From positions 62,001-126,000 of the forward strand of contig NZ_PGGV01000037.1 in assembly GCF_002798405.1 (NCBI RefSeq): 64,000 nt of DNA, given 5' to 3'. Positions 38,502-46,510 of the stretch are shown in pieces (the first letter of the stretch is position 1; each line of letters opens with the position of its first letter). Under the pieces are notes generated by a model, which saw nothing but the letters and a program-made list of their open reading frames with translations, made no database searches and was not told the origin of the DNA. This DNA comes from Glycomyces xiaoerkulensis. Lineage in GTDB: Bacteria > Actinomycetota > Actinomycetes > Mycobacteriales > Micromonosporaceae. The translations under genes and the position numbers were made by a program.

Positions 38502-39416
38502 ATGGGATCTATTCTGAGCGGTGCCGAGGCCGCCTCCCTCGTGCGGTCGCTGCCGGGGGTCGACGCGGTCGGCCTGGAGGCGCGCGCCGCGGACCTGGGC
38601 AGCCGCTCCATCAAGAAGGACTCGAAGGCGTGGGCCATCGACACCGCCGTCGGGATGATCGACCTGACCACCCTGGAGGGGGCCGACACCCCCGGCAAGG
38701 TCCGGAACCTCTGCGCCAAGGCCGTCCGCCCCGACCTCGAGGCCCCGCCGGTCGCGGCGGTCTGCGTCTACCCGGCGATGGCGGGCGTCGCCTCCGAGGC
38801 GCTGTCCGGTTCGCCGGTGAAGGTGGCGTCGGTGGCGACCGGCTTCCCCGCCGGGCAGGTGCCCCTCGAGGTGCGGCTGGCCGACACCGAGGCCGCCGTC
38901 CGCGAGGGGGCCGACGAGGTCGACATGGTCATCAACCGCGGCCAGTTCCTCTCGGGGGACCTGGAGCGGGTCTTCCACGAGATCCGGGCGGTCAAAGCCG
39001 CCTGCGGCGAGGCGCGGCTGAAGGTCATCCTGGAGACCGGCGAGCTGGTCACCTACGACAACGTCCGGCGGGCCTCCTTCCTGGCCATGCACGCCGGCGC
39101 CGACTTCATCAAGACCTCCACCGGCAAGGTCGGGGTCAACGCGACCCTCCCGGTGACGCTGCTGATGATGCAGGCCGTCCGCGACTTCCGCGCCGCCACC
39201 GGGGTCCAGGTGGGCGTCAAGCCCGCCGGCGGCATCCGCACCACCAAGGACGCCGTCAAGTACCTCGTTTCGGTCAACGAGGTCCTCGGCGAGGACTGGC
39301 TCTCGCCACACTGGTTCCGCTTCGGCGCCTCGAGCCTGCTCAACGACCTGCTCATGCAGCGCCAGAAGCTCACGACCGGCCACTATTCCGGACCCGACTA
39401 CGTCACGGTGGACTGA
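38502..39416 (+). CDS. deoC: Deoxyribose-phosphate aldolase
   Basis: DeoC splits 2-deoxyribose 5-phosphate into glyceraldehyde 3-phosphate and acetaldehyde. The 304-residue protein belongs to the longer class and carries the Schiff-base Lys204 in DFIKTSTGKVG, the proton-relay region EVDMVINRGQFLSGD, and VKPAGGIRTTKDA. It is followed after 3 bp by an aldehyde dehydrogenase gene, so the acetaldehyde or a related aldehyde may be oxidised by the next product. The divergent neighbour is upp. Confidence 0.96.
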   Translation: MGSILSGAEAASLVRSLPGVDAVGLEARAADLGSRSIKKDSKAWAIDTAVGMIDLTTLEGADTPGKVRNLCAKAVRPDLEAPPVAAVCVYPAMAGVASEALSGSPVKVASVATGFPAGQVPLEVRLADTEAAVREGADEVDMVINRGQFLSGDLERVFHEIRAVKAACGEARLKVILETGELVTYDNVRRASFLAMHAGADFIKTSTGKVGVNATLPVTLLMMQAVRDFRAATGVQVGVKPAGGIRTTKDAVKYLVSVNEVLGEDWLSPHWFRFGASSLLNDLLMQRQKLTTGHYSGPDYVTVD

Positions 39417-39419
39417 ATC

Positions 39420-40844
39420 ATGTTCGAGTACGCGCCGGCGCCCGAGTCGCACCGCCCCGACATCAGGGAGCACTACGGGCTGTTCATCGACGGCGAGTTC
39501 GTCGACGCCGAGAACGGGGCGACCTTCAAATCGATCAACCCCGCGAACGAGCAGGTGCTGTTCAGCGTCGCCGAGGCCGGGGAGGCCGACGTCGCCGCGG
39601 CGGTCGGGGCGGCGAGGCGGGCCCACCGCACGGTGTGGGGGCCGATGAGCGGGACCGAGCGCGGCAAGTACCTGTTCCGGATCGCGCGCCTGCTCCAGGA
39701 GCGGTCCCGGGAGTTCGCCGTCGCCGAGTCGATCGACAACGGCAAGCCGATCAAGGAGACCCGCGACTTCGACGTGCCGACGGCCGCGCAGCACTTCTTC
39801 TACCACGCCGGCTGGGCCGACAAGCTCGAGTACGCCGGGCTGGGCCCCGGCCCGCGGCCGCTGGGCGTGGTCGGCCAGGTGATCCCGTGGAACTTCCCGC
39901 TGCTAATGCTGGCCTGGAAGATCGCTCCGGCACTGGCCTGCGGCAACACGGCGGTGCTCAAGCCGGCCGAGACGACGCCGCTGACGGCGCTGATGTTCGC
40001 CGAGCTGTGCGCCGAGGCGGGCCTGCCGCCCGGCGTGGTGAACATCCTGCCCGGGGCCGGCGCGACCGGGGCGGCCCTCGTCGAGAGCCCGGTGGACAAG
40101 GTGGCCTTCACCGGTTCGACGGCCGTCGGCCGCCGGATCGCCAAGGCGGTGGCCGGGTCGCGCAAGCGGGTCACCTTGGAGCTGGGCGGCAAGGCCGCCA
40201 ACATCGTCTACGACGACGCGCCCCTGGACCAGGCGGTCGAGGGGATCGTGAACGGGATCTTCTTCAACCAGGGGCACGTGTGCTGCGCCGGATCGCGCCT
40301 GCTGGTGCAGGAGTCGGTCGCCGAGGAGGTCCTGGCGAAGCTCAAGGACCGGGTTTCGACGCTGCGGGTGGGCGACCCGCTCGACAAGAACACCGACGTC
40401 GGGGCCGTCAACTCCGCCGAGCAGCTCGAGCGCATCAGGGAGCTGACCGAGGCCGGCGGCGCCGAGGGCGCCGAGCCGTGGCAGCCGGCCTGCGAGCTGC
40501 CGGAGACCGGTTACTGGTTCCGGCCCACGGTGTTCACCGGGGTGCAGCAGTCGATGCGGGTGGCCCGCGAGGAGATCTTCGGGCCGGTGCTGAGCGTGCT
40601 GACCTTCCGGACCCCGGACGAGGCGATCAAGAAGGCCAACAACACCCCGTACGGGCTGTCGGCCGGGGTGTGGACCGACAAGGGCTCGCAGATCCTGTGG
40701 ACGGCCGAGCGGCTGCGCGCGGGCGTGGTGTGGGCCAACACGTTCAACCGGTTCGACGCCGCCAGCCCGTTCGGCGGCGTGAAGGAGTCCGGTTACGGCC
40801 GCGAAGGCGGCCGCCAGGGGCTGGAGGCCTACCTCGATGTCTGA
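39420..40844 (+). CDS. Aldehyde dehydrogenase
   Basis: This NAD(P)+-dependent enzyme converts aldehydes to carboxylates. The 474-residue protein has VIPWNFPLLMLAWKIAPALA, FTGSTAVGRRI (coenzyme), the general-base region VTLELGGKAANIV, and the nucleophile Cys288 in FFNQGHVCCAGSR. FGPVLSVLTF and PFGGVKESGYGREGG complete the fold. It lies 3 bp after deoC. Its 3' end overlaps by 8 bp a shortened dehydrogenase-like gene, suggesting that the two products work together. Substrate unknown; acetaldehyde from DeoC is the obvious candidate. Confidence 0.95.
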   Translation: MFEYAPAPESHRPDIREHYGLFIDGEFVDAENGATFKSINPANEQVLFSVAEAGEADVAAAVGAARRAHRTVWGPMSGTERGKYLFRIARLLQERSREFAVAESIDNGKPIKETRDFDVPTAAQHFFYHAGWADKLEYAGLGPGPRPLGVVGQVIPWNFPLLMLAWKIAPALACGNTAVLKPAETTPLTALMFAELCAEAGLPPGVVNILPGAGATGAALVESPVDKVAFTGSTAVGRRIAKAVAGSRKRVTLELGGKAANIVYDDAPLDQAVEGIVNGIFFNQGHVCCAGSRLLVQESVAEEVLAKLKDRVSTLRVGDPLDKNTDVGAVNSAEQLERIRELTEAGGAEGAEPWQPACELPETGYWFRPTVFTGVQQSMRVAREEIFGPVLSVLTFRTPDEAIKKANNTPYGLSAGVWTDKGSQILWTAERLRAGVVWANTFNRFDAASPFGGVKESGYGREGGRQGLEAYLDV

Positions 40845-41712
40845 GCGACTGCGCGTCAAGAAGACCTACAAGCTGTACGTGGGCGGGAAGTTCCCGCGGT
40901 CGGAATCCGGGAGGAGCTATCCGGTGACCACTCCGGACGGAACCGAGTTGGCGAACGCGGCCCTGGCCTCCCGCAAGGACGTCCGCGACGCGGTCGCGGC
41001 GGCCCGGAAGGCGCAGGGGCCGTGGGCGGCGCAGAACGCCTACCTGCGCGGGCAGATCCTGTACCGGGCCGCCGAGATGCTGGAGGGCCGGTCCGGGCAG
41101 TTCGCCGCGGAGCTGGCCGAGGCCGCCGGTGCCGAGGCGCGGGAGACGCTCGGGACGGTGGAGGAGGCGATCGACCGGCTGGTCCACTATGCGGGCTGGA
41201 CCGACAAGGTCGCCTCGGTCCTGGGCGGGGCGAACCCGGTCTCGGGGCCGTACTTCAACCATTCCAAGCCCGAGCCGCTCGGCGTGGTCGGCGTCGTGGC
41301 GCCGCAGGACGATCCGCTGGTGGGCCTGGTCGAGGCCCTCGCTCCGGCGATCGCCACCGGCAACGCGGTCGTGGTGGTCGCGAGCGGGACCCGCCCGCTG
41401 CCGGCGCTGAGCTTCGGCGAGGTGCTGGCGACCTCGGACCTGCCCGGCGGGGTGGTGAACGTGCTGAGCGGCAAGGTCGCCGAGTTGGCGCCGTGGCTGG
41501 CGAGCCACGCCGACCTCAACGGGCTGGACCTCTGCGGCGTCGAGGACGCCGACCTGGCGGCCGAGCTGGAGGCCGAGGCGGCGGGGACGCTCAAGGTGGT
41601 GCGCCGCCCCGGCGGGAGCGGCGGCCCCCTCGACCTGCTGCGGCAGTGGATCGAGTACAAGACCGTGTGGCACCCGGCGGGGATGGCCGCGGGCGTCGGC
41701 GGCGGATACTGA
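40837..41712 (+). CDS. Truncated aldehyde-dehydrogenase-like pseudoenzyme
   Basis: The 291-residue protein resembles only the N-terminal coenzyme half of an aldehyde dehydrogenase: YKLYVGGKFPRSESGRSY, the PLGVVGVVAPQDDPLVGLVE and LAPAIATGNAVVVVASG coenzyme-fold stretches, and DLPGGVVNVLSG. It has neither the catalytic Cys segment (FxNQGxxC) nor the ELGG Glu motif nor the C-terminal half. The frame is intact with normal codon use, so it is not a recent pseudogene. The start overlaps the active gene by 8 bp. The active-plus-truncated pair resembles the two domains of ALDH16 proteins, in which the second is also short and inactive. Confidence 0.9.
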   Translation: MSERLRVKKTYKLYVGGKFPRSESGRSYPVTTPDGTELANAALASRKDVRDAVAAARKAQGPWAAQNAYLRGQILYRAAEMLEGRSGQFAAELAEAAGAEARETLGTVEEAIDRLVHYAGWTDKVASVLGGANPVSGPYFNHSKPEPLGVVGVVAPQDDPLVGLVEALAPAIATGNAVVVVASGTRPLPALSFGEVLATSDLPGGVVNVLSGKVAELAPWLASHADLNGLDLCGVEDADLAAELEAEAAGTLKVVRRPGGSGGPLDLLRQWIEYKTVWHPAGMAAGVGGGY

Positions 41713-41807
41713 CGCGCCGGTCCCCACGGGAGGCCCACCGGCCGGTTCGCGGGCGGCGGTCGGGTCGTAGGCTGATCCACATCTGACGACTACGGAAGGA
41801 CCGCGAC

Positions 41808-42557
41808 ATGGCAGCCGATTCCGAAAAGCTCTGGGACGAGACCGGGATCGAACCGGTCGAGATCCACTTGGGCAAGGACTCGGGTTACACCCTTCGCGCG
41901 TACCGCATGTCGGACACGCTTCCGGGGGCGGCCGAGGCCGCCGAGAAGGCGGAGGCCGCCAAGCGCCCCGACATCGCCGAGCGCCCCGAGGACGAGGACA
42001 ACGAGGCGCCCGACGAGTCCGACTTCCTCGACGAGGAGCTCGACGTGCTCGACGCCGAGCCCGAAGAGGTTCCGGTGTTCCTGGTCCGCAAGGGCAAGTT
42101 GCAATTGTTCCGTGACGCCGAGTCACTGGTTCGCTATGTGCGCGAATCGGACGACAACGATTTGGCCGCGGTCGAGGAGTACGGCGATCTGCAGAAGCGG
42201 CTGACCGCCGACGCCGTCGTATGTGACGAAGCCGACATCTATGAATTGGACCTGGTCACGACGAATCTGCGCGGCGGCCACGAATCGTGGGACCCCGAGC
42301 TGCTCATCAAGGCCGCCGAGATCGGCCGCGACTTGGGGTACGCATTGCGCAACTCTTCGGTGATCGACCCGCTCTCCCCGGGTTCGCCCCTCGACGACAT
42401 CGACGAGGCACTCCGAGCCATTGTGGATGGCGGGCTTCGCGGCATGTTCGCCAAACGCCGACTTCGCAAGACCGGCACCGAGCAGGCGGCCATCGCCTGG
42501 CGCGGCGTGATCGGAAAGATCACCGAATCCACCGAATGGCACGGCGAGACCGAATAG
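41808..42557 (+). CDS. Uncharacterised acidic protein
   Basis: The 249-residue protein has an N-terminal domain start (EPVEIHLGKDSGYTLRAYRM), a very acidic linker (about 38–82, DEDNEAPDESDFLDEELD), and a C-terminal part with KGKLQLFRDAESLVRYVRES and EADIYELDLVTTNL. The last about 100 residues look helical. I recognise no characterised family. The ATG at 41808 follows a GGAAGGA box. It stands alone before the IS110-like/Roadblock unit on the same strand, 270 bp away, so a functional link is not shown. Confidence 0.8.
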   Translation: MAADSEKLWDETGIEPVEIHLGKDSGYTLRAYRMSDTLPGAAEAAEKAEAAKRPDIAERPEDEDNEAPDESDFLDEELDVLDAEPEEVPVFLVRKGKLQLFRDAESLVRYVRESDDNDLAAVEEYGDLQKRLTADAVVCDEADIYELDLVTTNLRGGHESWDPELLIKAAEIGRDLGYALRNSSVIDPLSPGSPLDDIDEALRAIVDGGLRGMFAKRRLRKTGTEQAAIAWRGVIGKITESTEWHGETE

Positions 42558-42827
42558 CCCGAGATCGACTCCGCTCTCGGACGGTAACGGCGGGGTTCGA
42601 TCCGAGTAATTCCATACCGGACTCGAACCGGTCCGCAGACGGACGGGGTTGACGGATTTGCGTGCTATGGCCGCAATTTCGCGTGCCACCCCACGCTCGC
42701 CTCCCGCTTGCGGATCAGAGTATTCTGCGGAAAACTGAGTAACGGACCTATAAACGGCTCGGGGCGAAAGTCCACGCTGACAGGGTTGGTGTCTGTACGG
42801 GCGCGCCCTACGAGAGGAGCTCTGCGG

Positions 42828-44324
42828 GTGCAAGTCTTCTGCGGCATCACCACAGATCATGGGGCCGACACCGGTCAGGACGCCGTGCGCGCGGTGGCCC
42901 TCGTCGCCGCCGGCGGCGGGCTGCTCGCCACCGACACCTTCGCCGACGGCCCGCGCGGCTGGGTCCGCTTCGCCGGTCTGCTCGCCCGCCAGACCGCCGG
43001 CCCCTCCCCCGTCTCCATCGCCGTCGACGGCGAGATCGGCCAGATCGCCGAGTTCGCCGCCGCCGCCGGGCACCTCGTGGTCGAGGCGGAGAGCCCGCTG
43101 GCCCGTTCCAAGGACGCCCTCGACGACGCGGTGGCGCTCGCCCGCGGCCTGGCCACCGGCGAGGTCCAATGCGCCCAGCCGCTCGTCACGCGGCCCGACA
43201 CCGCCGCCCTTCGTCCGGTCCTCGACACCGTCGCGGTCGCCTCCAGGGCCCGCCACGAGGCGGCCGAGGCGCTCACCTGCCTGCTGCGCGCGGTCTTCCC
43301 CGCGGCCCTGGCCGCCTGGGACGACCCCAGTGAGACCAATGCGGTCGCGATCCTGACCCATCTGCCCCAACCCGGCGCGATCCATTCGATCTCGACCGAG
43401 GACCTGGCCGCCGACCTGGCGACCGTGGCCGACCCGGGCCAGGTCGCGGCGATGGCCGGCGCCCTGACCGAGGCGATCCGCGAGATCGGCGGCGGCGACG
43501 ACCCGGCGGTGGCGCCGTCGGTCTCGGGCGCCGCCGAGGCGGTCGCCGCCTGGGACCGGTCCCTGGAGGGCCTCATCGGCCTCCTGCAGTCCCGCCGGCC
43601 GCGGACCGAAGCCGGGCCGCCCCAGGCCGCTCCCGAGCCCTCAGAGCCGCGCCACGGCCTCCGCGACGGGCCGCACCGGAAGATGCGGCTCCCCGGCGAC
43701 CTGCCGGACCGCTCCAGCCTGCGCTCGCTCGACCCGAACTCGCAGATGCACTCGTTCGTCTCCCCCGACCTCGAAGCGACGCAAGTGCTCCCCGACGACG
43801 ACCCGCTCGAGGGCGACGCCCCCACCCGCGGCATCCGGCGCCGCCGCGACAGGGCGGCCGGGCTGCCGCAGCAGGACCCGCTCGGCGGCGAGGGCCGGCG
43901 CCACCCGTGGCAGCCGAAGGAGGACACCTTCGAAGACCTGGCCGCCCTCGCCGGCGACGACGACGGCCTGCTCATCTTCGGGCAGGCGCGGTCGGCGTGG
44001 TTCAAGCGGCCCGAGACCGAGGAGCCGGACGCCGCGAGCTGGCACGTGCCCGGCGACGAGGGCTGGCGCACCGCCCGCCACGTCACCGAGTCGCCCGAGG
44101 CCGAGGACGACACGACCCCCGCGGGGCTCCCGCGGCGCAAGCCGCAGGCGAACCTGGTGCCGGGCTCGGTCATCCCCGACGCCGTACCCGGCTCCGACGA
44201 ACCGATCGACCGCGACCCCGAGGTCCTGGCGTACAACACCGCCGGGTACTTCAAGGGGTGGGGCAAGGCCCGCGGCGGCCGCAACCAGGCCCCGCGCCGG
44301 AATGAGAGGATGGCGGCGCGATGA
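42828..44324 (+). CDS. Degenerate IS110-transposase-like domain fused to a conservon-kinase-like C-terminal tail
   Basis: Residues 1–240 resemble the N-terminal DEDD domain and linker of IS110 transposases (typical VFCGIDWA… and …LRSLLREYFPAALAAF): here VFCGITTDHG, LVVEAESPLARSKDALDDA and CLLRAVFPAALAAWDD. The first catalytic Asp is replaced (GIT for GID) and the Glu position reads VDG; the IS110 C-terminal domain is gone. After a Pro/Arg linker, residues about 388–498 share with the CvnA kinase at 46.5–49.6 kb the series SAWFK, DEGW, AGLPRRKPQANLVPG and a final AYNTAGYFKGWG. The GTG start has a GAGAGGAG box. There are no terminal inverted repeats, so this is not an active IS. The 270-bp region before it holds no supported gene. 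Confidence 0.75.
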   Translation: MQVFCGITTDHGADTGQDAVRAVALVAAGGGLLATDTFADGPRGWVRFAGLLARQTAGPSPVSIAVDGEIGQIAEFAAAAGHLVVEAESPLARSKDALDDAVALARGLATGEVQCAQPLVTRPDTAALRPVLDTVAVASRARHEAAEALTCLLRAVFPAALAAWDDPSETNAVAILTHLPQPGAIHSISTEDLAADLATVADPGQVAAMAGALTEAIREIGGGDDPAVAPSVSGAAEAVAAWDRSLEGLIGLLQSRRPRTEAGPPQAAPEPSEPRHGLRDGPHRKMRLPGDLPDRSSLRSLDPNSQMHSFVSPDLEATQVLPDDDPLEGDAPTRGIRRRRDRAAGLPQQDPLGGEGRRHPWQPKEDTFEDLAALAGDDDGLLIFGQARSAWFKRPETEEPDAASWHVPGDEGWRTARHVTESPEAEDDTTPAGLPRRKPQANLVPGSVIPDAVPGSDEPIDRDPEVLAYNTAGYFKGWGKARGGRNQAPRRNERMAAR

Positions 44325-44746
44325 GCGCCAACCTGGGAGTCTACGAACGCTCGCTGAGCATGCTGCTGGGGTCGCTGGTGGCCCGGACCCCCGGCCTGTC
44401 GCACGCGGTGCTGGTGAGCGTCGACGGTATGCCGCTGGCCGTGTCGGCCGGGCTCCCCAAGGAGCGCGCCGACCAGTTGGCCAGTATCGGTTCCGGGCTG
44501 CTGTCGATCGGCGAGGGCGCCGGACGGGCGATGAACCACGGACCGACCCAGCAGGTCATCGTCGAGATGGCCGAGGGCGTCCTCCTGGCGGCCCCGGTGG
44601 GGCCGCAGATCTGCCTGACGCTGCTGGCGGTGTCGCAGTGCGACCGCGAGCAGCTCGGCTACGAGCTCGGCCAGTTCACCATGCAGGTGGGCCCCCTGCT
44701 GAACGAGGCGCTCACCAACACCGGCTCGATCCCGAAGGTCGTTTGA
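44321..44746 (+). CDS. Roadblock/LC7-domain protein paired with the IS110-like fusion
   Basis: This 141-residue Roadblock/LC7 (MglB-like) protein is of the kind called CvnB in conservons: LVARTPGLSHAVLVSVDGMP, LAVSAGLPKERADQLASIGS and QQVIVEMAEGVLLAAPVG. Roadblock proteins bind small GTPases or other Roadblock domains. It overlaps the preceding fusion gene by 4 bp (ATGA), so the two are surely co-expressed. It differs from the conservon Roadblock at 46.1 kb but shares its layout, and could interact with the GTPase encoded opposite. A perfect hairpin follows 4 bp after its stop. Confidence 0.92.
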   Translation: MSANLGVYERSLSMLLGSLVARTPGLSHAVLVSVDGMPLAVSAGLPKERADQLASIGSGLLSIGEGAGRAMNHGPTQQVIVEMAEGVLLAAPVGPQICLTLLAVSQCDREQLGYELGQFTMQVGPLLNEALTNTGSIPKVV

Positions 44747-44750
44747 GGCA

Positions 44751-44788
44751 AGCGAAGGGCCCGGGGCTCTCGCCCCGGGCCCTTCGCT
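44751..44788. terminator. Perfect 17-bp bidirectional terminator stem
   Basis: AGCGAAGGGCCCGGGGC (44751–44767) and its exact complement (44772–44788) are separated by TCTC. The stem lies between two convergent genes (stops at 44746 and 44847) and likely ends both transcripts. Confidence 0.75.
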
Positions 44789-44846
44789 CTGGTCCAGGTG
44801 GTTCGGGTCAGCCTAGACAGGTACGGCCGGCGTCGCTATGTGGGCT

Positions 44847-45434
44847 CTAACCGACGCCGACGGTGCGGGTTCGCCGCATGGACAAGACGTATTCGACGAG
44901 CTTGATGAGCACCTGCTTGGTCGACTCGCGGTTCCGCGCATCGGTGTACATCAGCGGTACATCCTGGGAGACCTGGAGGGCGTCCCGGATGTCCTGGAGC
45001 TCGTGGAGCTGCTTGCCGTCGAAGCAGTTGACGGCCACCAGGTACGGGAGCTTCCGGTGCTCGAAGAAGTCGATGACCGAGAAGCAGTCGGCCAGCCGCC
45101 GGGTGTCGACCAGCACGATCGCGCCGATCGCGCCGCGCACCAGCTCGTCCCACATGAACCAGAACCGGGTCTGGCCGGGGGTGCCGAACAGGTACAGGAT
45201 CAGGTCCTGGTCGATGCTGATGCGGCCGAAATCCATGGCGACGGTCGTGGTCGCCTTGTCGGGCACGAGGTTGTTGTCGTCGACGCCCTCGGAGGCCGAC
45301 GTCATGATCGCCTCGGTGGTCAACGGAGTGATCTCGGAGACCGAACCGACCAATGTCGTCTTGCCGACGCCGAAGCCGCCGGCGATGACGATCTTGGCAG
45401 AGGTCACGCGAGAGGTGTCTGCGGGTGAGTTCAT
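44847..45434 (-). CDS. Conservon GTPase CvnD
   Basis: This 195-residue small GTPase-like protein is the last member of the conservon: P-loop IAGGFGVGKTTLVGSVSEI (about 17–35), the switch-like TTTVAMDFGRI, GTPGQTRFWFMWDELVRGA and the guanine-specificity loop, which reads VNCFDG in place of NKxD. CvnD proteins switch between GTP and GDP and couple to the Roadblock and DUF742 partners at the membrane kinase CvnA. The ATG start lies 6 bp after the CvnC stop. Confidence 0.94.
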   Translation of the reverse strand: MNSPADTSRVTSAKIVIAGGFGVGKTTLVGSVSEITPLTTEAIMTSASEGVDDNNLVPDKATTTVAMDFGRISIDQDLILYLFGTPGQTRFWFMWDELVRGAIGAIVLVDTRRLADCFSVIDFFEHRKLPYLVAVNCFDGKQLHELQDIRDALQVSQDVPLMYTDARNRESTKQVLIKLVEYVLSMRRTRTVGVG

Positions 45435-45440
45435 TAGGGT

Positions 45441-45821
45441 CTAAAGCCTCCTGAGTCCACTGAGAACGCGCTCGAGGAGTTCGGTTCCGACGGATTCGTC
45501 GGCGCCGTCGTCGCCGCTGAATCCAGTGGGTTCGTGCACTGCCAACAAGCCGTCGGCCGCCATGTCGGCCACCAACACGCGAGCAACGCCCAAAGGCACT
45601 TCCATACGGGCGGCGATCTCCGCCAACGATTGCAGTCGGCCGCCGCAGAGATCAACGATCACCTTCTGCTCGCGACCGCCGAGGAACTGCCCCGACCTGC
45701 CGCGAGCGGTGGCTTCGACCAGCGCTTCGAGGGCGATCTCCAATTGGGGTCGCGTGCGGCCGCGCGTGACCGCATACGGCCTGACGAGTGAGCCTGTCGG
45801 CTCATCTCCACCGAGGACCAT
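45441..45821 (-). CDS. Conservon DUF742 protein CvnC
   Basis: This 126-residue protein has GSLVRPYAVTRGRTRPQLEI and the C-terminal winged-helix-like part EQKVIVDLCGGRLQSLAEIA, ARMEVPLGVARVLVADM, both standard for DUF742 (CvnC). The role is thought to be protein binding in the signalling complex rather than DNA binding. I chose the ATG at 45821 with GGAGG five bases upstream over a GTG at 45854. The 251-bp gap to the Roadblock gene before it is larger than usual and holds a hairpin at 45917–45938. Confidence 0.93.
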   Translation of the reverse strand: MVLGGDEPTGSLVRPYAVTRGRTRPQLEIALEALVEATARGRSGQFLGGREQKVIVDLCGGRLQSLAEIAARMEVPLGVARVLVADMAADGLLAVHEPTGFSGDDGADESVGTELLERVLSGLRRL

Positions 45822-45916
45822 TTCTACCTCCAACCGCCGCCGTCCAGGTCCCACAACCCGGAACGACGAGCAGTCATGTCAGTTTTCCGTAACCACCGCC
45901 TGGGGCGACAGTGGTC

Positions 45917-45938
45917 CCGTCGTCTGGGGAGACGACGG
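45917..45938. promoter_or_regulatory. Perfect hairpin in the cvnB–cvnC gap
   Basis: CCGTCGTCT and AGACGACGG form a perfect 9-bp stem with a 4-nt loop in the 251-bp gap between two conservon genes that are normally nearly touching. It could be an attenuator, an RNA-processing site, or the edge of a second promoter. Confidence 0.5.
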
Positions 45939-46072
45939 AGGGGTAACTCTTCAGTTTGTCCCACTCGCGCCTGTTAACCGCATCGAGTGGAGCCTACCGT
46001 GCCGGTGTCCCAAGAGACAAACCGCCATTGGTCGCACACCCTGCCGACCTGGGCCGCGGACCGGAGGGCCCG

Positions 46073-46471
46073 TCAGCTCCGCGCCGACGGGGTGAGGGCC
46101 TGGCCGACCCGGTCCACCAGCAACGCCATCTCGTAACCGACCTGGCCCACGTCGCAATTCTTGGAGGCCAGGACGGCGAACGACGATCCGTCGCTGATGG
46201 ACATCAGGAACAGGAAGCCGTGGTCCATCTCGACGACCGTCTGCAATACCGCACCGCCTTCGAAGCAGCGCGACGCCCCCTGGGTAAGGCTCACCAGGCC
46301 CGAAGTGACGGCCGAAAGCTGGTCGGCGCGGTCCCTGGGCAGGTCCCGCGACGACGCCATCAGCAGGCCGTCGGCGCTGACCGCTACGGCGTGCGCCACT
46401 CCCGGCACGCGTTCGGCGAATCCCGCCAGCAGCCAGCCCAAGTCCTGGACTGTCGTTCCACCAGTGCTCAT
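46073..46471 (-). CDS. Conservon Roadblock/LC7 protein CvnB
   Basis: This 132-residue Roadblock protein has [40 protein letters not shown] and [20 protein letters not shown]. Its position, directly after the kinase-like CvnA, is that of CvnB. The N-terminal [13 protein letters not shown] is characteristic. It likely forms a complex with CvnA and CvnD. The start ATG lies 39 bp after the cvnA stop. Confidence 0.94.
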   Translation of the reverse strand: MSTGGTTVQDLGWLLAGFAERVPGVAHAVAVSADGLLMASSRDLPRDRADQLSAVTSGLVSLTQGASRCFEGGAVLQTVVEMDHGFLFLMSISDGSSFAVLASKNCDVGQVGYEMALLVDRVGQALTPSARS

Positions 46472-46510
46472 CGTATGCGCTCCTTAGCGTCTACCGTGTA
46501 GCTCAGCGAG

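Noticed and set aside
40837-41712. Decaying pseudogene of an aldehyde dehydrogenase
   Set aside because: Frame intact, codon bias normal, overlap with the active gene preserved; a functional pseudoenzyme is more likely.
42558-42827. Possible tRNA T-arm (GGGTTCGATCC near 42595) or riboswitch
   Set aside because: No matching acceptor, D or anticodon arms, and no match to a riboswitch pattern that I know.
42828-44324. Active IS110 insertion sequence
   Set aside because: Catalytic residues are changed, the C-terminal transposase domain is missing, and the gene is translationally coupled to a Roadblock gene.
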